From JANNAV01 sp031384695 (lineage in GTDB: Bacteria > Pseudomonadota > Alphaproteobacteria > Rhodobacterales > Rhodobacteraceae): a stretch of DNA of 10,929 bases. The notes under the pieces are model-generated. The model did no database searches and was not told where the DNA came from. It saw only the letters and a program-made list of their open reading frames with translations. The stretch is from contig JANNAV010000161.1 of NCBI GenBank assembly GCA_031384695.1, forward strand, positions 1 to 10,929, read 5' to 3'. The stretch's first letter is position 1. Each line of letters starts with the position of its first letter. Position numbers and translations under genes: made by a program. Shown piece by piece: positions 1 through 6,223 of the stretch.

Positions 1-112
1 GATGGTTTCGGGCATGGCGGCCTCCGTCGTTCGGGTGGGTGATGCGGGCAGGTGGCATGGGTGTCAAGTGGGGGGGAAGCTGCTATGGCTGAAACAGCGG
101 GAGGGTGGTGGC
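1..112 (+). other. Left-edge segment upstream of the ROK kinase gene
   Basis: The reading frame of the kinase stays open to the left edge of the window, but the sequence before position 113 does not look like part of a ROK fold. The other two plus frames reach stop codons at 40-42 and 90-92, so an upstream plus-strand gene could end at either place. Neither tail is long enough to identify. A purine-rich GGGAGGG at 100-106 precedes the GTG at 113 and probably serves as its ribosome binding site. No other signal is evident. Confidence 0.4.
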
Positions 113-982
113 GTGATCTTGTGTTTTGATATCGGCGGCGCGCGCATCAAGGCGGCTTTGGCGCGGGCGGGCGGGTTGGAGTTTTTGGGCGCGGTGGCAA
201 CGCCGGCCGTTGATTTTGCGGCCTTTGTGGCTGCGATGAAGGGCTTTGTGGTGGGCGGCTTGCGCGGGGTGGCGGTTTCGGTGGCGGGGGTGGTTGATCC
301 TGCAAGCGGGCGCATCAAGGTGGCGAATATTTCCTGTCTGGACGGGCGCGAGGTGGCGGCGGATTTGGCGCGCGCGTTGGGCTTGCCGGTGCTGGTGTTG
401 AATGACGCGGATTGCTTTGCGCTTGCCGAGGCGCGGCAGGGGGCGGGGCGGGGGCATCGGTCGGTGTTCGGGATCATTCTGGGTTCTGGCGTGGGCGGTG
501 GTTTGGTGTTGGACGGGCGGTTGGTGACGGGGGCAGGCGGGTTTGCCGGGGAATGGGGGCATGGGCCGGTGATACAGGCGCCGCGATTTGCCTGTGCTTG
601 CGGGCAGGTGGGGTGTCTGGATACCGTGGGCGGCGCGCGCGGGGTGGAGCGGCTGCATCGGCATTTGGGCGGGGGCGTGCTTGGGGCAGAGGCGATTGTT
701 GCGGGTTGGCAGGAGGGGGTTGGGGCCGAGGTGGCGACGGTGGCGCTGTGGCTTGATCTGGTTTCGGGGCCGCTGGCGATGGTTTTGAACGTGGTGGGCG
801 CGTCGGTGGTGCCGGTTGGGGGCGGGCTTGCCAATGCGCCGGCGCTGATCGCGGCGCTGGATAAGGCGGTGCGGGCGCGGGTGTTGCGGGCCAGCACCGG
901 GCCGCTGTTGGTGGTGGCGCAGGTTTCGGCGGATGCGGGTTTGGTGGGGGCGGCGGTGGCGGGGGAGGCGGCGTTTGGCTGA
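113..982 (+). CDS. ROK-family sugar kinase, probably an N-acetylglucosamine or related amino-sugar kinase
   Basis: The product is a 289-residue cytoplasmic kinase of the ROK family, which phosphorylates hexoses or N-acetylhexosamines with ATP. Visible marks in order are the N-terminal phosphate-binding motif DIGGARIK (6-13), SVAGVVDP around 56-63, the catalytic aspartate in NDAD (97-100, D98), the glycine-rich GSGVGGG (124-130), GEWGH (146-150), and the zinc-binding CACGQVGC (161-168, cysteines 161, 163 and 168). The GExGH and CxCGxxGC pair is diagnostic of ROK proteins. I place the start at GTG 113 because it has a good upstream SD-like sequence and puts the phosphate loop at residue 6, as usual in the family; the open frame extends to position 2. 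An oddity is alanine where most members have threonine in DxGGT. The gene overlaps cutC, so the two are translationally coupled. Substrate is inferred from recalled cluster patterns in related bacteria; a glucose, mannose or N-acetylmannosamine kinase is possible. Confidence 0.88.
   Translation: MILCFDIGGARIKAALARAGGLEFLGAVATPAVDFAAFVAAMKGFVVGGLRGVAVSVAGVVDPASGRIKVANISCLDGREVAADLARALGLPVLVLNDADCFALAEARQGAGRGHRSVFGIILGSGVGGGLVLDGRLVTGAGGFAGEWGHGPVIQAPRFACACGQVGCLDTVGGARGVERLHRHLGGGVLGAEAIVAGWQEGVGAEVATVALWLDLVSGPLAMVLNVVGASVVPVGGGLANAPALIAALDKAVRARVLRASTGPLLVVAQVSADAGLVGAAVAGEAAFG
961..968 (+). promoter_or_regulatory. Ribosome binding site supporting a TTG start for cutC
   Basis: GGGGGAGG lies six bases before the TTG at 975-977, inside the last codons of the ROK gene. 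It is the main reason for choosing TTG over start codons further upstream in the same frame. Those would add an arginine- and tryptophan-rich leader (beginning MRVWWGRRW) unlike the N-terminus of any CutC protein I know. Confidence 0.6.
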
Positions 983-1700
983 TATACTGCTGGAGGTTTG
1001 TGTGGATGGGCCGGAAGGGCTGGCCGAGGCGGTGGCGGGCGGGGCGGACCGGGTGGAGGTCTGCGCGGCGCTGGCGTTGGGCGGGTTGACGCCATCGCGG
1101 GGGTTTATGGAGGTGGCGGCGCGGGCAGGGGTGCGGTGCTTTGCGATGATCCGGCCGAGGGCGGGGGATTTTGTCTATACCAGCGCCGAAGTGGCGGTGA
1201 TGCGGGCGGATATCCGGGCGGCGCGGCGGCTGGGGATGGCGGGGGTGGTGTTCGGGGCGTCTTTGCCGGATGGGCGGCTGGATGCGGCGGTGCTGGCGGA
1301 ATTGCTGGCCGAGGCGGGCGGCATGGACGTGACGCTGCACCGCGCGATTGATCTTTGCCCGGATATGGACGCGGCGGTTGATATGGCCAGGGCACTGGGA
1401 TTTCGGCGTATTCTAAGCTCGGGTGGGGCGCGGGTGGCGGCCGAGGGGGTGGCGGTGCTGGCGGCGATGACGGCGCGCGCGGGGGATTGCACGATCATGC
1501 CGGGGGCGGGGATTTCGGCGGAAACGGTGGCCGCACTGGCAGGGTTGCCGCTGCGTGAGGTGCATGGGTCTTGCGGGCGCGCGGTGGATGTGGGCGGGCG
1601 GGCGTTGGCGTTCGGGTTTCAGTTGGTGGGCCAGCGGCAGACGGACCGGGCCTTAGTGGCTGCGTTGAAGGCGGCGCTGGGGCGGCTGGCAAAGGATTGA
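975..1700 (+). CDS. cutC: CutC family protein (TIM-barrel, historically 'copper homeostasis')
   Basis: The 241-residue product matches the CutC family along its whole length (E. coli CutC is 248 residues). Conserved blocks seen are LLEVCVD (5-11), GGADRVEVC (22-30), GGLTPSRG (36-43), MIRPRAGDFVY (58-68), VVFGASLPDG (81-90), HRAID (122-126), RILSSGGARVAAEG (135-148), IMPGAGI (174-180) and EVHGSC (195-200). The fold is a TIM barrel and the protein should be cytoplasmic. The start is a TTG whose reading frame overlaps the ROK kinase stop (980-982), preceded by a strong ribosome binding site, so its translation is probably coupled to the kinase. The copper role assigned in E. coli has been questioned, because the phenotype was traced to the small RNA MicL encoded at the 3' end of cutC. 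The overlap here suggests instead a job in sugar metabolism, which is inference. Confidence 0.9.
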   Translation: MADILLEVCVDGPEGLAEAVAGGADRVEVCAALALGGLTPSRGFMEVAARAGVRCFAMIRPRAGDFVYTSAEVAVMRADIRAARRLGMAGVVFGASLPDGRLDAAVLAELLAEAGGMDVTLHRAIDLCPDMDAAVDMARALGFRRILSSGGARVAAEGVAVLAAMTARAGDCTIMPGAGISAETVAALAGLPLREVHGSCGRAVDVGGRALAFGFQLVGQRQTDRALVAALKAALGRLAKD

Positions 1701-1748
1701 CATGCAGGGGTTTTCGGGTGGAGTCTGCCGGAAACGAAAGGGCGGGCG

Positions 1749-2522
1749 ATGGAGATCAACGTAAGTTTCGAGCGGCCGGACGAGGGGCCAAAAGCGAGCC
1801 CGGTGATGGTGGGTTGGTTTCGCACTGCGGACAAGGGTGCGGTGATGTATGATCCGCCCGAGCGGGTGATGTTTCGCCAGACCAACAAGGCGCATGCGAA
1901 ATCGGCCAGCCGTTGCCCGGCGGTTATCCAGTTGGAAAGCCGGTATTTCATGGTGAAATGCCCGTTTGACATTCACCTCGGCTTTGGCCGCGATGACAAG
2001 GGCAAGGCGCATCTGGTGAACCGCAACGGGGTGGGATCGACCATCCGCGCCAACAAGCTGGGCGAGGTGATGACGCTGGTGAATGAAACCGAGTGGCGCT
2101 ATCCGGACCGGCCGACGGTGCAGATGGTGCTGCCGTACTGTTTTATTGCCGATGAGATGGTGTATCTGACGCAGCTTTCGGCTTTTGCGCATTACCGCAA
2201 GGAGCAGATGCCGGGGACTATTTTTGGCGGGCGGTTTCCGATCAGCCTTTGGCCGCGGCCCTTGATGTGGGCGTTTGAGTGGCATGAGCCGGAGAAGGAT
2301 CTGGTGTTGAAACGCGGCGAGCCGTTGTTTTATTGCCAGTTCGAGGCCGAGGGGCCGGACCGGGCCGTGCAGTTGGTGGAGGCCGAGAGGACGCCGCAAC
2401 TGGCGGAATACATGGAGAAAATTGGCGGTGTGGTGAATTATGTGAACCAGACGTTCGGACTGTTCAAGGCGGCGGAGGCGCTTCGGCCCGCGAAGTTGTT
2501 GACGCCGAAAGATAAGGGGTGA
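1749..2522 (+). CDS. Conserved-looking protein of unknown function, 257 aa
   Basis: I do not recognise a characterised family. The protein is soluble in appearance, with no signal peptide or membrane segment. Codon use and composition match the neighbouring genes and no overlapping frame is more plausible, so it is a real gene. It is rich in aromatic residues and proline between 115 and 185, with motifs such as RCPAVIQ (55-61), VKCPFDIHLGF (69-79), NETEWRYPDRPT (112-123), FGGRFPISLWPRP (159-171) and LKRGEPLFYCQFE (187-199). Such a pattern resembles a compact beta-rich domain, but no catalytic set is evident. The ATG at 1749 is the only start after the in-frame cutC stop, with a weak purine-rich AAAGGG about five bases before it. 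The 48-base gap after cutC is compatible with one operon. Its stop codon overlaps the start of the beta-propeller gene by one base, so the two are likely made together. Confidence 0.75.
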   Translation: MEINVSFERPDEGPKASPVMVGWFRTADKGAVMYDPPERVMFRQTNKAHAKSASRCPAVIQLESRYFMVKCPFDIHLGFGRDDKGKAHLVNRNGVGSTIRANKLGEVMTLVNETEWRYPDRPTVQMVLPYCFIADEMVYLTQLSAFAHYRKEQMPGTIFGGRFPISLWPRPLMWAFEWHEPEKDLVLKRGEPLFYCQFEAEGPDRAVQLVEAERTPQLAEYMEKIGGVVNYVNQTFGLFKAAEALRPAKLLTPKDKG

Positions 2523-3343
2523 TGCGATCTTCGCTGGAGGTTTATGATCTGGCGACGGGGATTGCGCGGGTGGTTTTGCAGACGAATGCGCTGATCGAGG
2601 CGCCGAACTGGCATCCTTCGGGCGACCGTTTGTTGGTTAATGGCGACGGGCAGTTGTTCTGGGTGCCGCTGGCAGAGCCGCGCCTGATACCGGTTGAAAC
2701 GGGCTTTGCCCGCCGGTGCAACAATGATCATGGCATCTCGGGCGATGGCAGGCAGATCGTGTTGTCGCATCATACGGCGCGGGGGGCCGAGATTTTTCTG
2801 CTGCCGGTTGAGGGCGGCGTGCCGGTGCCGGTGACGACACACGCGCCAAGCTGGTGGCATGGCTGGTCGCCCGATGGCGGGCAGATTGTTTATGCGGCGG
2901 CGCGGGGTGGGCGGCATGTGGTTGATATATATGCGCTTTCCTTGGACGGCGGCGAGGAGCGGCGGCTGACTTTTGGCGAAGGGCATTCGGATGGGCCGGA
3001 ATTCTCGGCGGATGGTACGCGGATTTATTACAACTGCGACCGGGATGGCCATGCGCAGATCTGGGTTATGGCGGCGGATGGCATGGGGGCGCGAAAGCTG
3101 TTTGCCGATGCGCTGGTGAACTGGTTTCCGCATCCTTCACCGGACGGGCGCTGCGTTCTTTATCTGGCCTATCCGCCGGGCACGACGGGACATCCGCGCG
3201 ATCTTGCGGTGGCCCTGTGTCTGATGGACCCGGAGGGCGGCAACCGGCGGCGGGTGGTTGAAATGACGGGGGGGCAGGGCAGCATCAACGTGCCGTGCTG
3301 GGCCCCGGACAGCACGGCCTTTGCCTTTGTGCGCTACCAATAG
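2522..3343 (+). CDS. TolB-like WD40/PD40 beta-propeller protein, cytoplasmic
   Basis: The 273-residue product is built almost entirely from PD40-type beta-propeller repeats, as in the C-terminal domain of TolB. Recurrent cores of the type W-x-P/S-D/G-G-x-x-I/L-x-Y/F are seen at about 30-49 (WHPSGDRLL), 70-98 (ISGDGRQIVLS), 113-138 (GWSPDGGQIVY), 159-182 (EFSADGTRIYY), 202-217 (PHPSPDGRCVLYL) and 260-272 (WAPDSTAFAFV), suggesting about six blades. There is no signal peptide, unlike true periplasmic TolB, and no TolB N-terminal domain, so a Tol-Pal role is unlikely; such proteins are usually scaffolds or sugar/peptide binders. The start is ATG 2522, overlapping the previous stop in TGATG; GTG 2519 immediately before it is an equally possible start. 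AAGGGG (2514-2519) is very close to either start, so coupled re-initiation is likely. Function unknown. Confidence 0.82.
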   Translation: MRSSLEVYDLATGIARVVLQTNALIEAPNWHPSGDRLLVNGDGQLFWVPLAEPRLIPVETGFARRCNNDHGISGDGRQIVLSHHTARGAEIFLLPVEGGVPVPVTTHAPSWWHGWSPDGGQIVYAAARGGRHVVDIYALSLDGGEERRLTFGEGHSDGPEFSADGTRIYYNCDRDGHAQIWVMAADGMGARKLFADALVNWFPHPSPDGRCVLYLAYPPGTTGHPRDLAVALCLMDPEGGNRRRVVEMTGGQGSINVPCWAPDSTAFAFVRYQ

Positions 3344-3391
3344 CGGATGGGTGCCACGCCCCAAAATTTCGCGCGCAAATGCTGTGGCAAT

Positions 3392-3420
3392 CTTGCATCA
3401 TCGGCCCGACTGACCCATGT
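3392..3420 (+). promoter_or_regulatory. Predicted RpoH (sigma-32) heat-shock promoter for clpB
   Basis: A -35 element CTTGCAT (3392-3398) and a -10 element ACCCATGT (3413-3420) are separated by 14 bases. The E. coli sigma-32 consensus is CTTGAAA, 13-15 bases, CCCCATNT, so the spacing is ideal. The -35 agrees at five of seven positions and the -10 at six of seven informative ones. Transcription would begin near 3427, giving an untranslated leader of about 60 bases before clpB. clpB is a classic RpoH target, which supports the call. The rest of 3344-3488 shows no gene and no convincing terminator for the gene before it. Confidence 0.65.
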
Positions 3421-3488
3421 CAAAGCCGAGGCCGGTCGCGCGTGCCATGATGGGCGGGCAACCTGGTGCTGATAAAGGAGTTTGACCG

Positions 3489-6101
3489 ATGAATTTGGAA
3501 AAGTTCACCGAGCGGTCGCGCGGGTTCATTCAGGCGGCGCAGGTGATTGCCACCCGCGACAGCCATCAGCGGCTGGCGCCGGAGCATTTGTTGCGCGCGG
3601 TGATGGATGATGACGAGGGGTTGGCGAGCAATCTGATCCGCCGGGCGGGGGGCGAGCCTGCGCGGGTGACGGAGGCGCTGGCGCTGGCGATGGGCAAATT
3701 GCCGAAGGTGACCGGCGACGCGCAGCCTTTCATGGACCCCGGCCTTGTGAAGGTTCTGGACGAGGCGGAAAAGCTGGCCAAGAAGGCGGGCGACAGTTTT
3801 GTGCCGGTAGAGCGGATGCTGATGGCGCTGTGCATGGTGGCGTCAACCGCCAAGGTGGCGCTGGAGGCCGGGGCGGTGACGGCGCAAAAGCTGAACACCG
3901 CGATCAATGATGTGCGCAAGGGGCGGACGGCGGACAGCGCCAATGCCGAGGCGGGCTATGACGCCTTGAAGAAATACGCCCGCGATCTGACCGAGGCGGC
4001 GGCGGCGGGCAAGATTGACCCGATCATCGGGCGGGATGAGGAAATTCGCCGCACCATGCAGGTGTTGAGCAGGCGGACCAAGAACAACCCGGTGCTGATC
4101 GGCGAGCCGGGGGTGGGCAAGACAGCGATTGCCGAGGGGCTTGCCTTGCGGATCATCAATGGCGATGTGCCGGAATCCTTGCGCAACAAAAAGCTGATGG
4201 CGCTTGATATGGGCGCGCTTATTGCCGGGGCAAAGTATCGCGGTGAATTTGAGGAGCGGCTGAAGGCGGTGCTGAACGAGGTGACGACGGCGGCGGGCGA
4301 GATCATTCTGTTCATCGACGAGATGCACACGCTGGTGGGGGCGGGCAAATCCGAAGGGGCAATGGATGCGGCCAACCTGATCAAGCCGGCCCTTGCGCGG
4401 GGCGAGTTGCACTGCGTGGGGGCGACCACGCTGGATGAATACCGCAAATATGTGGAAAAGGACGCGGCTTTGGCGCGGCGGTTTCAGCCGGTTCTGGTGA
4501 ATGAGCCGACGGTGGCGGACACCATATCGATTCTGCGGGGAATCAAGGAAAAGTACGAGTTGCATCATGGGGTGCGAATCTCGGACAGCGCCCTGGTGGC
4601 GGCGGCGACCCTGAGCCACCGCTATATCACCGACCGGTTTTTGCCCGACAAGGCGATTGACCTGATGGACGAGGCGGCAAGCCGGTTGCGGATGGAGGTG
4701 GATTCGAAACCTGAGGAGCTGGATACGCTTGACCGCGAGATTTTGCAGAAGCAGATCGAAGCGGAGGCGTTGAAGAAAGAGGAGGATGTGGCCTCGAAAG
4801 ACCGGCTGGCCAAGCTGGTGGGCGAGTTGTCGGGGCTGACCGAGCGGGCGGCGTCGATGACGGCAAAGTGGCAGGCCGAGCGCGACATGCTGGAAGTGGC
4901 GCGCGATCTGAAAGAGCAGCTGGACCGCGCGCGGGCCGATCTGGAGCAGGCCAAGCGCGAGGGCAATCTGGGCCGTGCGGGGGAGTTGTCGTATGGTATC
5001 CTGCCGGGGTTGGAGAAAAAGCTGATCGAGGCGGAGGCGCGCGAGGGCGAGGCGCTGGTGGCCGAGGCGGTCTGGCCCGAGCAGATTGCCGAGGTGGTGG
5101 AACGCTGGACCGGGATTCCGGTGGCGCGGATGCTGGAAGGCGAGCGGGAAAAGCTGCTGCGGATGGAGGACGAATTGGGCCGCCGGGTGATCGGCCAGCG
5201 CGAGGCGTTGACGGCGGTGGCCAATGCAGTGCGCCGCGCGCGGGCGGGTTTGAACGATGAGGGGCGGCCTTTGGGATCGTTTCTGTTTCTGGGGCCGACT
5301 GGGGTGGGCAAGACCGAGTTGGTGAAGGCGGTAGCGGAGTATCTGTTCGACGATGACAGCGCGATGGTGCGCATTGACATGAGCGAGTTCATGGAAAAGC
5401 ACGCGGTTTCGCGGCTGATCGGGGCGCCGCCGGGGTATGTGGGGTATGAGGAGGGCGGCGTGCTGACCGAGGCGGTGCGGCGTAGGCCCTATCAGGTGGT
5501 GCTGTTTGACGAGGTGGAAAAGGCGCATCCCGACGTGTTCAACGTGCTGTTGCAGGTGCTGGATGACGGGGTGCTGACCGATGGGCAGGGGCGGACGGTG
5601 GATTTCAAGCAGACGCTGATCGTGCTGACCTCGAACCTTGGGGCGATGGCGCTCAGCCAGTTGCCAGATGGGGCGGACCCGACGGCGGCGCGGGCGGCGG
5701 TGATGGAGGCGGTGCGCCAGCATTTCCGGCCCGAGTTTCTGAACCGGCTGGATGACCAGATCATCTTTGCCCGGCTGGCGCGGCAGGATATGGCGGCGAT
5801 TGTGGATATTCAGTTGCGGCGGCTGGAGGCGCGGCTGGTGGGGCGCAAGATCGTGCTGCAACTGGATAAGGCGGCGCGCGACTGGCTGGCCGAGGAGGGC
5901 TATGACCCGGTGTTCGGGGCGCGGCCGTTGAAACGGGTGATCCAGCGGCATTTGCAGGATCCGCTGGCCGAGATGATTCTGGCGGGCGATGTGATGGACG
6001 GGGCGGTGGTGGTGATCAGCGCCGGGGCGGATGGGCTGATCATCGGCGACCGGGTGAGCGCGTCGCGCAAATCGCGCCCGCTGCATGCTGTGGTGCATTG
6101 A
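3489..6101 (+). CDS. clpB: ATP-dependent chaperone/disaggregase ClpB
   Basis: The 870-residue product is a full-length Hsp100 disaggregase (E. coli ClpB is 857). It works in the cytoplasm with DnaK/DnaJ/GrpE, threading aggregated proteins through a hexameric pore. Domains in order are an N-terminal Clp-N double repeat (about 1-145), the first AAA+ module with Walker A GEPGVGKT (205-212), pore-loop KYRGEFEERLK around Y250 and Walker B FIDEMHT (275-281), the coiled-coil M-domain (about 405-520, charged KLVGELSGL and EQLDRARADLEQ stretches), and the second AAA+ module with Walker A GPTGVGKT (602-609), pore-loop GYVGYEEGG (Y650) and Walker B LFDEVEKAH (D674, E675). The C-terminal small domain has GARPLKR; the last 20 or so residues form a basic tail past the usual end. 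No ClpP-binding IGL/IGF loop is evident, separating it from ClpA. AAAGGAG (3474-3480) eight bases before ATG 3489 fixes the start. A heat-shock promoter lies upstream. Confidence 0.98.
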   Translation: MNLEKFTERSRGFIQAAQVIATRDSHQRLAPEHLLRAVMDDDEGLASNLIRRAGGEPARVTEALALAMGKLPKVTGDAQPFMDPGLVKVLDEAEKLAKKAGDSFVPVERMLMALCMVASTAKVALEAGAVTAQKLNTAINDVRKGRTADSANAEAGYDALKKYARDLTEAAAAGKIDPIIGRDEEIRRTMQVLSRRTKNNPVLIGEPGVGKTAIAEGLALRIINGDVPESLRNKKLMALDMGALIAGAKYRGEFEERLKAVLNEVTTAAGEIILFIDEMHTLVGAGKSEGAMDAANLIKPALARGELHCVGATTLDEYRKYVEKDAALARRFQPVLVNEPTVADTISILRGIKEKYELHHGVRISDSALVAAATLSHRYITDRFLPDKAIDLMDEAASRLRMEVDSKPEELDTLDREILQKQIEAEALKKEEDVASKDRLAKLVGELSGLTERAASMTAKWQAERDMLEVARDLKEQLDRARADLEQAKREGNLGRAGELSYGILPGLEKKLIEAEAREGEALVAEAVWPEQIAEVVERWTGIPVARMLEGEREKLLRMEDELGRRVIGQREALTAVANAVRRARAGLNDEGRPLGSFLFLGPTGVGKTELVKAVAEYLFDDDSAMVRIDMSEFMEKHAVSRLIGAPPGYVGYEEGGVLTEAVRRRPYQVVLFDEVEKAHPDVFNVLLQVLDDGVLTDGQGRTVDFKQTLIVLTSNLGAMALSQLPDGADPTAARAAVMEAVRQHFRPEFLNRLDDQIIFARLARQDMAAIVDIQLRRLEARLVGRKIVLQLDKAARDWLAEEGYDPVFGARPLKRVIQRHLQDPLAEMILAGDVMDGAVVVISAGADGLIIGDRVSASRKSRPLHAVVH

Positions 6102-6114
6102 GGGGGGTTAAAGC

Positions 6115-6151
6115 GGATTTCCTTCAATCTGATTCAGATTAAAGGAAATCC
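6115..6151. repeat. 37-base near-perfect palindrome between clpB and polA
   Basis: The outer arms GGATTTCCTT (6115-6124) and AAGGAAATCC (6142-6151) are exact inverse complements. The inner arms AATCTGA (6126-6132) and TCAGATT (6134-6140) are also exact around a single central T. Only one C-A mismatch (6125/6141) interrupts an 18-pair stem. It lies 13 bases past the clpB stop and could act as a transcription terminator or 3'-end stabiliser. There is no T-run on the clpB side, and the near-perfect symmetry equally fits a short dispersed palindromic repeat or a dimeric protein binding site. The structure is seen directly; the function is inferred. Confidence 0.6.
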
Positions 6152-6177
6152 AAGATATGATCAGCTTGGGAGTGTTG

Positions 6178-6219
6178 CGTGTTGCGTACAACCGGGTGAA
6201 CCCGAATGTACGCAACACG
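6178..6219. terminator. Two-part hairpin, probable bidirectional terminator between convergent clpB and polA
   Basis: CGTGTTGCGTACA (6178-6190) pairs perfectly with TGTACGCAACACG (6207-6219). The loop contains a second perfect stem, CGGGT (6193-6197) with ACCCG (6200-6204) around GA. The total is 18 pairs with a small AC/AA internal loop. It ends four bases before the polA stop codon, and its position between two convergent genes suits a shared terminator. No T-run follows on either strand, so it would be a non-canonical intrinsic terminator or mainly an RNA-stabilising end. The left arm is preceded by a direct duplication of GTTGCGT (6174-6180 and 6181-6187). Confidence 0.55.
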
Positions 6220-6223
6220 CTCT

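Noticed and set aside
933..974. Earlier start for cutC at 933
   Set aside because: It adds an arginine/tryptophan-rich leader not seen in CutC proteins; TTG 975 has a strong ribosome binding site and gives a standard-length product.
64..1340. Long minus-strand open frames opposite the ROK and cutC genes
   Set aside because: Proline- and arginine-rich composition typical of antisense frames in GC-rich DNA; the plus strand encodes two clear families.
3843..6098. 751-residue open frame antisense to clpB
   Set aside because: Low-complexity, histidine-, arginine- and proline-rich translation that mirrors the GC-rich codon pattern of clpB; no recognisable domain.
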